This document shows positions 50,760-63,220 of a stretch of 64,000 nt of DNA, one piece after another. The notes below the pieces were generated by a model. That model was not told the DNA's origin and searched no databases. It saw only the letters and a list, made by a program, of their open reading frames with translations. Source of the stretch: Sepiola atlantica (taxonomy: Eukaryota; Mollusca; Cephalopoda; Sepiida; Sepiolidae); NCBI GenBank assembly GCA_963556195.1, contig CAUVYP010001208.1, positions 3,968,001-4,032,000 of the forward strand, read 5' to 3'. Position numbers and translations under genes: made by a program. Numbering within the stretch: position 1 is the stretch's first letter; the number at the start of each line of letters is the position of its first letter.

Positions 50760-53700
50760 TTAGCGCGTTTTAAAGTTGATATCGCTTTTGTTTATAACTT
50801 CCACATTTATTCGAATTGTGCAACGAAACTTTGCACAGATTAGCGGAGTCACATGTTCTACTGAAGTACCAAGTTTCAGAAGTGCAGCTCTTGTACTGCC
50901 GGAGATATGTCGATACAAACTGAATACGCAAACTATCAACAAAATTTAGTGCGATTTAAAGTTGATATCGCTTTTGTTTATAACTTCACCATTCTTTAGA
51001 ATTGTGCAACGAAACTTTGCAGAGATAAGCGGAGTCACATGCTCTACTGAAGTACCAAGTTTCAGAATTGCAGCTCTTTTACTGCCGGAGATATGTCGAT
51101 ACAAACCGAATACGCAAAACATCGACAAAATTTAGCGCGTTTTAAAGTTGATATCGCTTTTGTTTATAACTTCCACATTTATTCGAATTGTGCAACGAAA
51201 CTTTGCACAGATTAGCGGAGTCACATGTTCTACTGAAGTACCAAGTTTCAGAAGTGCAGCTCTTGTACTGCCGGAGATATGTCGATACAAACTGAATACG
51301 CAAAACATCAACAAAATTTAGCGCGTTTTAAAGTTGATATCGCTTTTGTTTATAACTTCCACATTTATTCGAATTGTGCAACGAAACTTTGCAGACCGTC
51401 GCGGAGACACACGTTCTACTGAAGTACCAAGTTTCAGAAGTGCAGCTCTTGTACTGCCGGAGATATGTCGATACAAACTGAATACGCAAAACATCAACAA
51501 AATTTAGCGCGTTTTAAAGTTGATATCGCTTTTGTTTATAACTTCCACATTTATTCGAATTGTGCAACGAAACTTTGCACAGATTAGCGGAGTCACATTT
51601 TCTACTGACTACCAAGTTTCAGAAGTGCAGCTCTTGTACTGCCGGAGATATGTCGATACAAACTGAATACGCAAAACATCAACAAAATTTAGCGCGTTTT
51701 AAAGTTGATATCGCTTTTGTTTATAACTTCCACATTTATTCGAATTGTGCAACGAAACTTTGTAGACAGTCGCGGATAGGCCTTTTCTAATGAGGTACCA
51801 AGTTTCAGAAGTGCAGCTCTTGTACTGCCGGAGATATGTCGATACAAACTGAATACGCAAAACATCAACAAAATTTAGCGCGTTTTAAAGTTGATATCGC
51901 TTTTGTTTATAACTTCCACATTTATTCGAATTGTGCAACGAAACTTTGCAGACAGTCGCGGAGACACATGTTCTACTGAAGTACCAAGTTTCAGAAGTGC
52001 AGCTCTTGTACTGCCGGAGATATGTCGATACAAACCGAATACGCAAAACATCAACAAAATTTAGCGCGTTTTAAAGTTGATATCGCTTTTGTTTATAACT
52101 TCCACATTTATTCGAATTGTGCAACGAAACTTTGCACAGATTAGCGGAGTCACATGTTCTACGGAAGTACCAAGTTTCAGAAGTGCAGCTCTTGTACTGC
52201 CGGAGATATGTCGATACAAACTGAATACGCAAAACATCAACAAAATTTAGCGCGTTTTAAAGTTGATATGGCTTTTGTTTATAACTTCCACATTTATTCG
52301 AATTGTGCAACGAAACTTTGCACAGGTTAGCGGAGTCACATGTTCTACGGAAGTACCCAGTTTCAGAAGTGCAGCTCTTGTACTGCCGGAGATATGTCGA
52401 TACAAACTGAATACGCAAAACATCGACAAAATTTAGCGCGTTTTAAAGTTGATATCGCTTTTGTTTATAACTTCCACATTTATTCGAATTGTGCAACGAA
52501 ACTTTGCACAGATTAGCGGAGTCACATGTTCTACTGAAGTACCAAGTTTCAGAAGTGCAGCTCTTGTACTGCCGGAGATATGTCGATACAAACTGAATAC
52601 GCAAAACATCAACAAAATTTAGCGCGTTTTAAAGTTGATATGGCTTTTGTTTATAACTTCCACATTTATTCGAATTGTGCAACGAAACTTTGCACAGATT
52701 AGCGGAGTCACATTTTCTACTGAAGTACCAAGTTTCAGAAGTGCAGCTCTTGTACTGCCGGAGATATGTCGATACAAACTGAATACGTAAAACATCAACA
52801 AAATTTAGCGCGTTTTAAAGTTGATATCGCTTTTGTTTATAACTTCCACATTTATTCGAATTGTGCAACAATACTTTGCAGACAGTCGCGGAGACACATG
52901 TTCTACTGAAGTACCAAGTTTCAGAAGTGCAGCTCTTGTACTGCCGGAGATATGTCGATACAAACTGAATACGCAAAACATCAGCAAAATTTAGCGCGTT
53001 TTAAAGTTGATATCGCTTTTGTTTATAACTTCCACATTTATTCGAATTGTGCAACGAAACTTTGCACAGATTAGCGGAGTCACATGTTCTATGGAAGTAC
53101 CAAGTTTCAGAAGTGCAGCTCTTGTACTGCCGGAGATATGTCGATACAAACTGAATACGCAAAACATCAACAAAATTTAGCGCGTTTTAAAGTTGATATC
53201 GCTTTTGTTTATAACTTCCACATTTATTCGAATTGTGCAACGAAACTTTGCAGACCGTCGCGGAGACACACGTTCTACTGAAGTACCAAGTTTCAGAAGT
53301 GCAGCTCTTGTACTGCCGGAGATATGTCGATACAAACTGAATACGCAAAACATCAACAAAATTTAGCGCGTTTTAAAGTTGATATCGCTTTTGTTTATAA
53401 CTTCCACATTTATTCGAATTGTGCAACGAAACTTTGCACAGATTAGCGGAGTCACATGTTCTACTGAAGTACCCAGTTTCAGAAGTGCAGCTCTTGTACT
53501 GCCGGAGATATGTCGATACAAACTGAATACGCAAAACATCAACAAAATTTAGCGCGTTTTAAAGTTGATATCGCTTTTGTTTATAACTTCCACATTTATT
53601 CGAATTGTGCAACGAAACTTTGTAGACAGTCGCGGATAGGCCTTTTCTACTAAGGTACCAAGTTTCAGAAGTGCAGCTCTTGTACTGCCAGAGATATGTC

Positions 53701-54106
53701 GATACAAACTGAATACGCAAAACATCAGCAAAATTTAGCGCGTTTTAAAGTTGATATCGCTTTTGTTTATAACTTCCACATTTAGTGTAATTGTGCAACG
53801 AAACTTTGCAGACAGTCGCGGAGACACATGTTCTACTGCAGTACCAAGTTTCAGAAGTGCAGCTCTTGTACTGCCGGAGATATGTCGATAAAAACCGAAT
53901 ACGCAAAACATCAACAAAATTTAGCGCGTTTTAAAGTTGATATCGCTTTTGTTTATAACTTTCACATTTATTCGAATTGTGCAACGAAACTTTGCACAGA
54001 TTAGCGGAGTCACATGTTCTACGGAAGTACCAAGTTTCAGAAGTGCAGCTCTTGTACTGCCGGAGATATGTCGATACAAACTGAATACGCAAACTATCAA
54101 CAAAAT
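50760..54106 (+). repeat. 18-monomer HOR, copy 2
   Basis: The same order as 47,411-50,759, spanning 3,347 bp because agt is replaced by ct at 51,609-51,610. The T at 52247 has the I-type gatatggc start, a chimeric change absent from copy 1. Its last eight monomers (52,619-54,106) are the first part of the nested 9-monomer unit. Confidence 0.94.
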
Positions 54107-54292
54107 TTAGTGCGATTTAAAGTTGATATCGCTTTTGTTTATAACTTCACCATTCTTTAGAATTGTGCAACGAAACTTTGCAGAGATAAGCAGAGTCACA
54201 TGTTCTACTGAAGTACCAAGTTTCGGAAGTGCAGCTCTTGTACTGCCGGAGATATGTCGATACAAACTGAATACGCAAAACATCAACAAAAT
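52619..54292 (+). repeat. 9-monomer HOR I-H-B-E-B-C-J-B-F, copy 1
   Basis: This 1,674-bp unit is repeated directly at 54,293. Both share ctactaaggtacc in C, acatttagtgtaattg in J and aactttcacatt in the last B. It overlaps the end of the second 18-monomer copy, so the 9-monomer unit was carved out of the 18-monomer unit. Confidence 0.93.
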
Positions 54293-55966
54293 TTAGCGCG
54301 TTTTAAAGTTGATATGGCTTTTGTTTATAACTTCCACATTTATTCGAATTGTGCAACGAAACTTTGCACAGATTAGCGGAGTCACATTTTCTACTGAAGT
54401 ACCAAGTTTCAGAAGTGCAGCTCTTGTACTGCCGGAGATATGTCGATACGAACTGAATACGTAAAACATCAACAAAATTTAGCGCGTTTTAAAGTTGATA
54501 TCGCTTTTGTTTATAACTTCCACATTTATTCGAATTGTGCAACGATACTTTGCAGACAGTCGCGGAGACACATGTTCTACTGAAGTACCAAGTTTCAGAA
54601 GTGCAGCTCTTGTACTGCCGGAGATATGTCGATACAAACTGAATACGCAAAACATCAGCAAAATTTAGCGCGTTTTAAAGTTGATATCGCTTTTGTTTAT
54701 AACTTCCACATTTATTCGAATTGTGCAACGAAACTTTGCACAGATTAGCGGAGTCACATGTTCTACGGAAGTACCAAGTTTCAGAAGTGCAGCTCTTGTA
54801 CTGCCGGAGATATGTCGATACAAACTGAATACGCAAAACATCAACAAAATTTAGCGCGTTTTAAAGTTGATATCGCTTTTGTTTATAACTTCCACATTTA
54901 TTCGAATTGTGCAACGAAACTTTGCAGACCGTCGCGGAGACACACGTTCTACTGAAGTACCAAGTTTCAGAAGTGCAGCTCTTGTACTGCCGGAGATATG
55001 TCGATACAAACTGAATACGCAAAACATCAACAAAATTTAGCGCGTTTTAAAGTTGATATCGCTTTTGTTTATAACTTCCACATTTATTCGAATTGTGCAA
55101 CGAAACTTTGCACAGATTAGCGGAGTCACATGTTCTACTGAAGTACCCAGTTTCAGAAGTGCAGCTCTTGTACTGCCGGAGATATGTCGATACAAACTGA
55201 ATACGCAAAACATCAACAAAATTTAGCGCGTTTTAAAGTTGATATCGCTTTTGTTTATAACTTCCACATTTATTCGAATTGTGCAACGAAACTTTGTAGA
55301 CAGTCGCGGATAGGCCTTTTCTACTAAGGTACCAAGTTTCAGAAGTGCAGCTCTTGTACTGCCGGAGATATGTCGATACAAACTGAATACGCAAAACATC
55401 AGCAAAATTTAGCGCGTTTTAAAGTTGATATCGCTTTTGTTTATAACTTCCACATTTAGTGTAATTGTGCAACGAAACTTTGCAGACAGTCGCGGAGACA
55501 CATGTTCTACTGCAGTACCAAGTTTCAGAAGTGCAGCTCTTGTACTGCCGGAGATATGTCGATACAAACCGAATACGCAAAACATCAACAAAATTTAGCG
55601 CGTTTTAAAGTTGATATCGCTTTTGTTTATAACTTTCACATTTATTCGAATTGTGCAACGAAACTTTGCACAGATTAGCGGAGTCACATGTTCTACGGAA
55701 GTACCAAGTTTCAGAAGTGCAGCTCTTGTACTGCCGGAGATATGTCGATACAAACTGAATACGCAAACTATCAACAAAATTTAGTGCGATTTAAAGTTGA
55801 TATCGCTTTTGTTTATAACTTCACCATTCTTTAGAATTGTGCAACGAAACTTTGCAGAGATAAGCAGAGTCACATGCTCTACTTAAGTACCAAGTTTCAG
55901 AAGTGCAGCTCTTTTACTGCCGGAGATATGTCGATACAAACTGAATACGCAAAACATCAACAAAAT
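54293..55966 (+). repeat. 9-monomer HOR, copy 2
   Basis: The order is I-H-B-E-B-C-J-B-F with the private markers of copy 1. The F at 55781 carries cttaagtacc, absent from copy 1. Confidence 0.93.
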
Positions 55967-56896
55967 TTAGCGCGTTTTAAAGTTGATATGGCTTTTGTTT
56001 ATAACTTCCACATTTATTCGAATTGTGCAACGAAACTTTGCACAGATTAGCGGAGTCACATGTTCTACTGAAGTACCAAGTTTCAGAAGTGCAGCTCTTG
56101 TACTGCCGGAGATATGTCGATACAAACTGAATACGCAAAACATCAACAAAATTTAGCGCGTTTTAAAGTTGATATCGCTTTTGTTTATAACTTCCACATT
56201 TATTCGAATTGTGCAACGAAACTTTGCAGACAGTCGCGGAGACACATGTTCTACTGAAGTACCAAGTTTCAGAAGTGCAGCTCTTGTACTGCCGGAGATA
56301 TGTCGATACAAACCGAATACGCAAAACATCAACAAAATTTAGCGCGTTTTAAAGTTGATATCGCTTTTGTTTATAACTTCCACATTTATTCGAATTGTGC
56401 AACGAAACTTTGCACAGATTAGCGGAGTCACATGTTCTACGGAAGTACTAAGTTTCAGAAGTGCAGCTCTTGTACTGCCGGAGATATGTCGATACAAACT
56501 GAATACGCAAAACATCAACAAAATTTAGCGCGTTTTAAAGTTGATATCGCTTTTGTTTATAACTTCCACATTTATTCGAATTGTGCAACGAAACTTTGCA
56601 CAGGTTAGCGGAGTCACATGTTCTACGGAAGTACCAAGTTTCAGAAGTGCAGCTCTTGTACTGCCGGAGATATGTCGATACAAACTGAATACGCAAAACA
56701 TCGACAAAATTTAGCGCGTTTTAAAGTTGATATCGCTTTTGTTTATAACTTCCACATTTATTCGAATTGTGCAACGAAACTTTGCACAGATTAGCGGAGT
56801 CACATGTTCTACTGAAGTACCAAGTTTCAGAAGTGCAGCTCTTGTACTGCCGGAGATATGCTGATACAAACTGAATACGCAAAACATCAACAAAAT
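55967..56896 (+). repeat. 5-monomer linker B-H-B-T-B
   Basis: The first B (55967) has an I-type gatatggc start and a B-type right half, so it is a chimera. The last B (56711) has gatatgctgatac instead of gatatgtcgatac, a marker that recurs in B monomers at 60059 and 60803. Confidence 0.88.
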
Positions 56897-58570
56897 TTAG
56901 CGCGTTTTAAAGTTGATATGGCTTTTGTTTATAACTTCCTCATTTATTCGAATTGTGCAACGAAACTTTGCACAGATTAGCGGAGTCACATTTTCTACTG
57001 AAGTACCAAGTTTCAGAAGTGCAGCTCTTGTACTGCCGGAGATATGTCGATACAAACTGAATACGTAAAACATCAACAAAATTTAGCGCGTTTTAAAGTT
57101 GATATCGCTTTTGTTTATAACTTCCACATTTATTCGAATTGTGCAACGAAACTTTGCAGACAGTCGCGGAGACACATGTTCTACTGAAGTACCAAGTTTC
57201 AGAAGTGCAGCTCTTGTACTGCCGGAGATATGTCGATACAAACTGAATACGCAAAACATCAGCAAAATTTAGCGCGTTTTAAAGTTGATATCGCTCTTGT
57301 TTATAACTTCCACATTTATTCGAATTGTGCAACGAAACTTTGCACAGATTAGCGGAGTCACCTGTTCTACGGAAGTACCAAGTTTCAGAAGTGCAGCTCT
57401 TGTACTGCCGGAGATATGTCGATACAAACTGAATACGCAAAACATCAACAAAATTTAGCGCGTTTTAAAGTTGATATCGCTTTTGTTTATAACTTCCACA
57501 TTTATTCGAATTGTGCAACGAAACTTTGCAGACCGTCGCGGAGACACACGTTCTACTGAAGTACCAAGTTTCAGAAGTGCAGCTCTTGTACTGCCGGAGA
57601 TATGTCGATACAAACTGAATACGCAAAACATCAACAAAATTTAGCGCGTTTTAAAGTTGATATCGCTTTTGTTTATAACTTCCACATTTATTCAAATTGT
57701 GCAACGAAACTTTGCACAGATTAGCGGAGTCACATGTTCTACTGAAGTACCCAGTTTCAGAAGTGCAGCTCTTGTACTGCCGGAGATATGTCGATACAAA
57801 CTGAATACGCAAAACATCAACAAAATTTAGCGCGTTTTAAAGTTGATATCGCTTTTGTTTATAACTTCCACATTTATTCGAATTGTGCAACGAAACTTTG
57901 TAGACAGTCGCGGATAGGCCTTTTCTACTGAGGTACCAAGTTTCAGAAGTGCAGCTCTTGTACTGCCGGAGATATGTCGATACAAACTGAATACGCAAAA
58001 CATCAGCAAAATTTAGCGCGTTTTAAAGTTGATATCGCTTTTGTTTATAACTTCCACATTTATTCGAATTGTGCAACGAAACTTTGCAGACAGTCGCGGA
58101 GACACATGTTCTACTGCAGTACCAAGTTTCAGAAGTGCAGCTCTTGTACTGCCGGAGATATGTCGATACAAACCGAATACGCAAAACATCAACAAAATTT
58201 AGCGCGTTTTAAAGTTGATATCGCTTTTGTTTATAACTTCCACATTTATTCGAATTGTGCAACGAAACTTTGCACAGATTAGCGGAGTCACATGTTCTAC
58301 GGAAGTACCAAGTTTCAGAAGTGCAGCTCTTGTACTGCCGGAGATATGTCGATACAAACTGAATACGCAAACTATCAACAAAATTTAGTGCGATTTAAAG
58401 TTGATATCGCTTTTGTTTATAACTTCACCATTCTTTAGAATTGTGCAACGAAACTTTGCAGAGATAAGCGGAGTCACATGCTCTACTAAAGTACCAAGTT
58501 TCAGAAGTGCAGCTCTTTTACTGCCGGAGATATGTCGATACAAACTGAATACGCAAAACATCAACAAAAT
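56897..58570 (+). repeat. 9-monomer HOR, copy 3
   Basis: The order is I-H-B-E-B-C-J-B-F, without the ctactaaggtacc and acatttagtgtaattg markers of copies 1 and 2. It has cacctgttc in the first B (57269), shared with B at 61361 and 62477. The B at 57641 has attcaaattg. The F has ctactaaag, shared with the F at 63593. Confidence 0.92.
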
Positions 58571-60988
58571 TTAGCGCGTTTTAAAGTTGATATGGCTTTT
58601 GTTTATAACTTCCACATTTATTCGAATTGTGCAACGAAACTTTGCACAGATTAGCGGAGTCACATTTTCTACTGAAGTACCAAGTTTCAGAAGTGCAGCT
58701 CTTGTACTGCCGGAGATATGTCGATACAAACTGAATACGTAAAACATCAACAAAATTTAGCGCGTTTTAAAGTTGATATCGCTTTTGTTTCTAACTTCCA
58801 CATTTATTCGAATTGTGCAACGAAACTTTGCAGACAGTCGCGGAGACACATGTTCTACTGAAGTACCAAGTTTCAGAAGTGCAGCTCTTTTACTGCCGGA
58901 GATATGTCGATACAAACTGAATACGCAAAACATCAGCAAAATTTAGCGCGTTTTAAAGTTGATATCGCTTTTGTTTATAACTTCCACATTTATTCGAATT
59001 GTGCAACGAAACTTTGCACAGATTAGCGGAGTCACATGTTCTACTGAAGTACCAAGTTTCAGAAGTGCAGCTCTTGTACTGCCGGAGATATGTCGATACA
59101 AACTGAATACGCAAAACATCAGCAAAATTTAGCGCGTTTTAAAGTTGATATCGCTTTTGTTTATAACTTCCACATTTATTCGAATTGTGCAACGAAACTT
59201 TGCACAGATTAGCGGAGTCACATGTTCTACGGAAGTACCAAGTTTCAGAAGTTCAGCTCTTGTACTGCCGGAGATATGTCGATACAAACTGAATACGCAA
59301 AACATCAACAAAATTTAGCGCGTTTTAAAGTTGATATCGCTTTTGTTTATAACTTCCACATTTATTCGAATTGTGCAACGAAACTTTGCAGACCGTCGCG
59401 GAGACACACGTTCTACTGAAGTACCAAGTTTCAGAAGTGCAGCTCTTGTACTGCCGGAGATATGTCGATACAAACTGAATACGCAAAACATCAACAAAAT
59501 TTAGCGCGTTTTAAAGTTGATATCGCTTTTGTTTATAACTTCCACATTTATTCGAATTGTGCAACGAAACTTTGCACAGATTAGCGGAGTCACATGTTCT
59601 ACTGAAGTACCCAGTTTCAGAAGTGCAGCTCTTGTACTGCCGGAGATATGTCGATACAAACTGAATACGCAAAACATCAACAAAATTTAGCGCGTTTTAA
59701 AGTTGATATCGCTTTTGTTTATAACTTCCACATTTATTCGAATTGTGCAACGAAACTTTGTAGACAGTCGCGGATAGGCCTTTTCTACTGAGGTACCAAG
59801 TTTCAGAAGTGCAGCTCTTGTACTGCCGGAGATATGTCGATACAAACTGAATACGCAAAACATCAGCAAAATTTAGCGCGTTTTAAAGTTGATATCGCTT
59901 TTGTTTATAACTTCCACATTTATTCGAATTGTGCAACGAAACTTTGCACAGGTTAGCGGAGTCACATGTTCTACGGAAGTACCAAGTTTCAGAAGTGCAG
60001 CTCTTGTACTGCCGGAGATATGTCGATACAAACTGAATACGCAAAACATCGACAAAATTTAGCGCGTTTTAAAGTTGATATCGCTTTTGTTTATAACTTC
60101 CACATTTATTCGAATTGTGCAACGAAACTTTGCACAGATTAGCGGAGTCACATGTTCTACTGAAGTACCAAGTTTCAGAAGTGCAGCTCTTGTACTGCCG
60201 GAGATATGCTGATACAAACTGAATACGCAAAACATCAACAAAATTTAGCGCGTTTTAAAGTTGATATGGCTTTTGTTTATAACTTCCACATTTATTCGAA
60301 TTGTGCAACGAAACTTTGCAGACAGTCGCGGAGACACATGTTCTACTGAAGTACCAAGTTTCAGAAGTGCAGCTCTTGTACTGCCGGAGATATGTCGATA
60401 CAAACTGAATACGCAAAACATCAGCAAAATTTAGCGCGTTTTAAAGTTGATATCGCTTTTGTTTATAACTTCCACATTTATTCGAATTGTGCAACGAAAC
60501 TTTGCACAGATTAGCGGAGTCACATGTTCTACGGAAGTACTAAGTTTCAGAAGTGCAGCTCTTGTACTGCCGGAGATATGTCGATACAAACTGAATACGC
60601 AAAACATCAACAAAATTTAGCGCGTTTTAAAGTTGATATCGCTTTTGTTTATAACTTCCACATTTATTCGAATTGTGCAACGAAACTTTGCACAGGTTAG
60701 CGGAGTCACATGTTCTACGGAAGTACCAAGTTTCAGAAGTGCAGCTCTTGTACTGCCGGAGATATGTCGATACAAACTGAATACGCAAAACATCGACAAA
60801 ATTTAGCGCGTTTTAAAGTTGATATCGCTTTTGTTTATAACTTCCACATTTATTCGAATTGTGCAACGAAACTTTGCACAGATTAGCAAAGTCACATGTT
60901 CTACTGAAGTACCAAGTTTCAGAAGTGCAGCTCTTGTACTGCCGGAGATATGCTGATACAAACTGAATACGCAAAACATCAACAAAAT
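58571..60988 (+). repeat. Irregular block of 13 monomers
   Basis: The order is I-H-B-B-E-B-C-T-B-H-B-T-B. It starts like the I-H-B-E-B-C core but with a duplicated B (58943/59129, both ending catcagc on the preceding side). It then runs into a repeated T-B-H-B / T-B pattern. The H at 60245 has an I-type gatatggc start and is chimeric. Confidence 0.88.
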
Positions 60989-62104
60989 TTAGCGCGTTTT
61001 AAAGTTGATATGGCTTTTGTTTATAACTTCCACATTTATTCGAATTGTGCAACGAAACTTTGCACAGATTAGCGGAGTCACATTTTCTACTGAAGTACCA
61101 AGTTTCAGAAGTGTAGCTCTTGTACTGCCGGAAATATGTCGATACAAACTGAATACGTAAAACATCAACAAAATTTAGCGCGTTTTAAAGTTGATATCGC
61201 TTTTGTTTATAACTTCCACATTTATTCGAATTGTGCAACGAAACTTTGCAGACAGTCGCGGAGACACATGTTCTACTGAAGTACCAAGTTTCAGAAGTGC
61301 AGCTCTTTTACTGCCGGAGATATGTCGATACAAACTGAATACGCAAAACATCAGCAAAATTTAGCGCGTTTTAAAGTTGATATCGCTTTTGTTTATAACT
61401 TCCACATTTATTCGAATTGTGCAACGAAACTTTGCACAGATTAGCGGAGTCACCTGTTCTACGGAAGTACCAAGTTTCAGAAGTGCAGCTCTTGTACTGC
61501 CGGAGATATGTCGATACAAACTGAATACGCAAAACATCAACAAAATTTAGCGCGTTTTAAAGTTGATATCGCTTTTGTTTATAACTTCCACATTTATTCG
61601 AATTGTGCAACGAAACTTTGCAGACCGTCGCGGAGACACACGTTCTACTGAAGTACCAAGTTTCAGAAGTGCAGCTCTTGTACTGCCGGAGATATGTCGA
61701 TACAAACTGAATACGCAAAACATCAACAAAATTTAGCGCGTTTTAAAGTTGATATCGCTTTTGTTTATAACTTCCACATTTATTCGAATTGTGCAACGAA
61801 ACTTTGCACAGATTAGCGGAGTCACATGTTCTACTGAAGTACCCAGTTTCAGAAGTGCAGCTCTTGTACTGCCGGAGATATGTCGATACAAACTGAATAC
61901 GCAAAACATCAACAAAATTTAGCGCGTTTTAAAGTTGATATCGCTTTTGTTTATAACTTCCACATTTATTCGAATTGTGCAACGAAACTTTGTAGACAGT
62001 CGCGGATAGGCCTTTTCTACTGAGGTACCAAGTTTCAGAAGTGCAGCTCTTGTACTGCCGGAGATATGTCGATACAAACTGAATACGCAAAACATCAGCA
62101 AAAT
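60989..62104 (+). repeat. 6-monomer HOR I-H-B-E-B-C, copy 1
   Basis: This is a 1,116-bp unit. Private markers are gaagtgtagctc and gccggaaatatg in I, ctcttttactg in H, and cacctgttc in B. All recur in the next copy. Confidence 0.94.
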
Positions 62105-63220
62105 TTAGCGCGTTTTAAAGTTGATATCGCTTTTGTTTATAACTTCCACATTTATTCGAATTGTGCAACGAAACTTTGCACAGATTAGCGGAGTCACATT
62201 TTCTACTGAAGTACCAAGTTTCAGAAGTGTAGCTCTTGTACTGCCGGAAATATGTCGATACAAACTGAATACGTAAAACATCAACAAAATTTAGCGCGTT
62301 TTAAAGTTGATATCGCTTTTGTTTATAACTTCCACATTTATTCGAATTGTGCAACGAAACTTTGCAGACAGTCGCGGAGACACATGTTCTACTGAAGTAC
62401 CAAGTTTCAGAAGTGCAGCTCTTTTACTGCCGGAGATATGTCGATACAAACTGAATACGCAAAACATCAGCAAAATTTAGCGCGTTTTAAAGTTGATATC
62501 GCTTTTGTTTATAACTTCCACATTTATTCGAATTGTGCAACGAAACTTTGCACAGATTAGCGGAGTCACCTGTTCTACGGAAGTACCAAGTTTCAGAAGT
62601 GCAGCTCTTGTACTGCCGGAGATATGTCGATACAAACTGAATACGCAAAACATCAACAAAATTTAGCGACTTTTAAAGTTGATATCGCTTTTGTTTATAA
62701 CTTCCACATTTATTCGAATTGTGCAACGAAACTTTGCAGACCGTCGCGGAGACACACGTTCTACTGAAGTACCAAGTTTCAGAAGTGCAGCTCTTGTACT
62801 GCCGGAGATATGTCGATACAAACTGAATACGCAAAACATCAACAAAATTTAGCGCGTTTTAAAGTTGATATCGCTTTTGTTTATAACTTCCACATTTATT
62901 CGAATTGTGCAACGAAACTTTGCACAGATTAGCGGAGTCACATGTTCTACTGAAGTACCCAGTTTCAGAAGTGCAGCTCTTGTACTGCCGGAGATATGTC
63001 GATACAAACTGAATACGCAAAACATCAACAAAATTTAGCGCGTTTTAAAGTTGATATCGCTTTTGTTTATAACTTCCACATTTATTCGAATTGTGCAACG
63101 AAACTTTGTAGACAGTCGCGGATAGGCCTTTTCTACTGAGGTACCAAGTTTCAGAAGTGCAGCTCTTGTACTGCCGGAGATATGTCGATACAAACTGAAT
63201 ACGCAAAACATCAGCAAAAT
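62105..63220 (+). repeat. 6-monomer HOR, copy 2
   Basis: Almost identical to 60,989-62,104. The differences I see are gatatcgc instead of gatatggc at the start of the I at 62105 and agcgacttttaaag at the start of the E at 62663. The first difference marks the duplication joint. With 63,221-63,778 (J-B-F) it makes a fourth 9-monomer unit, I-H-B-E-B-C-J-B-F (62,105-63,778). Confidence 0.94.
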
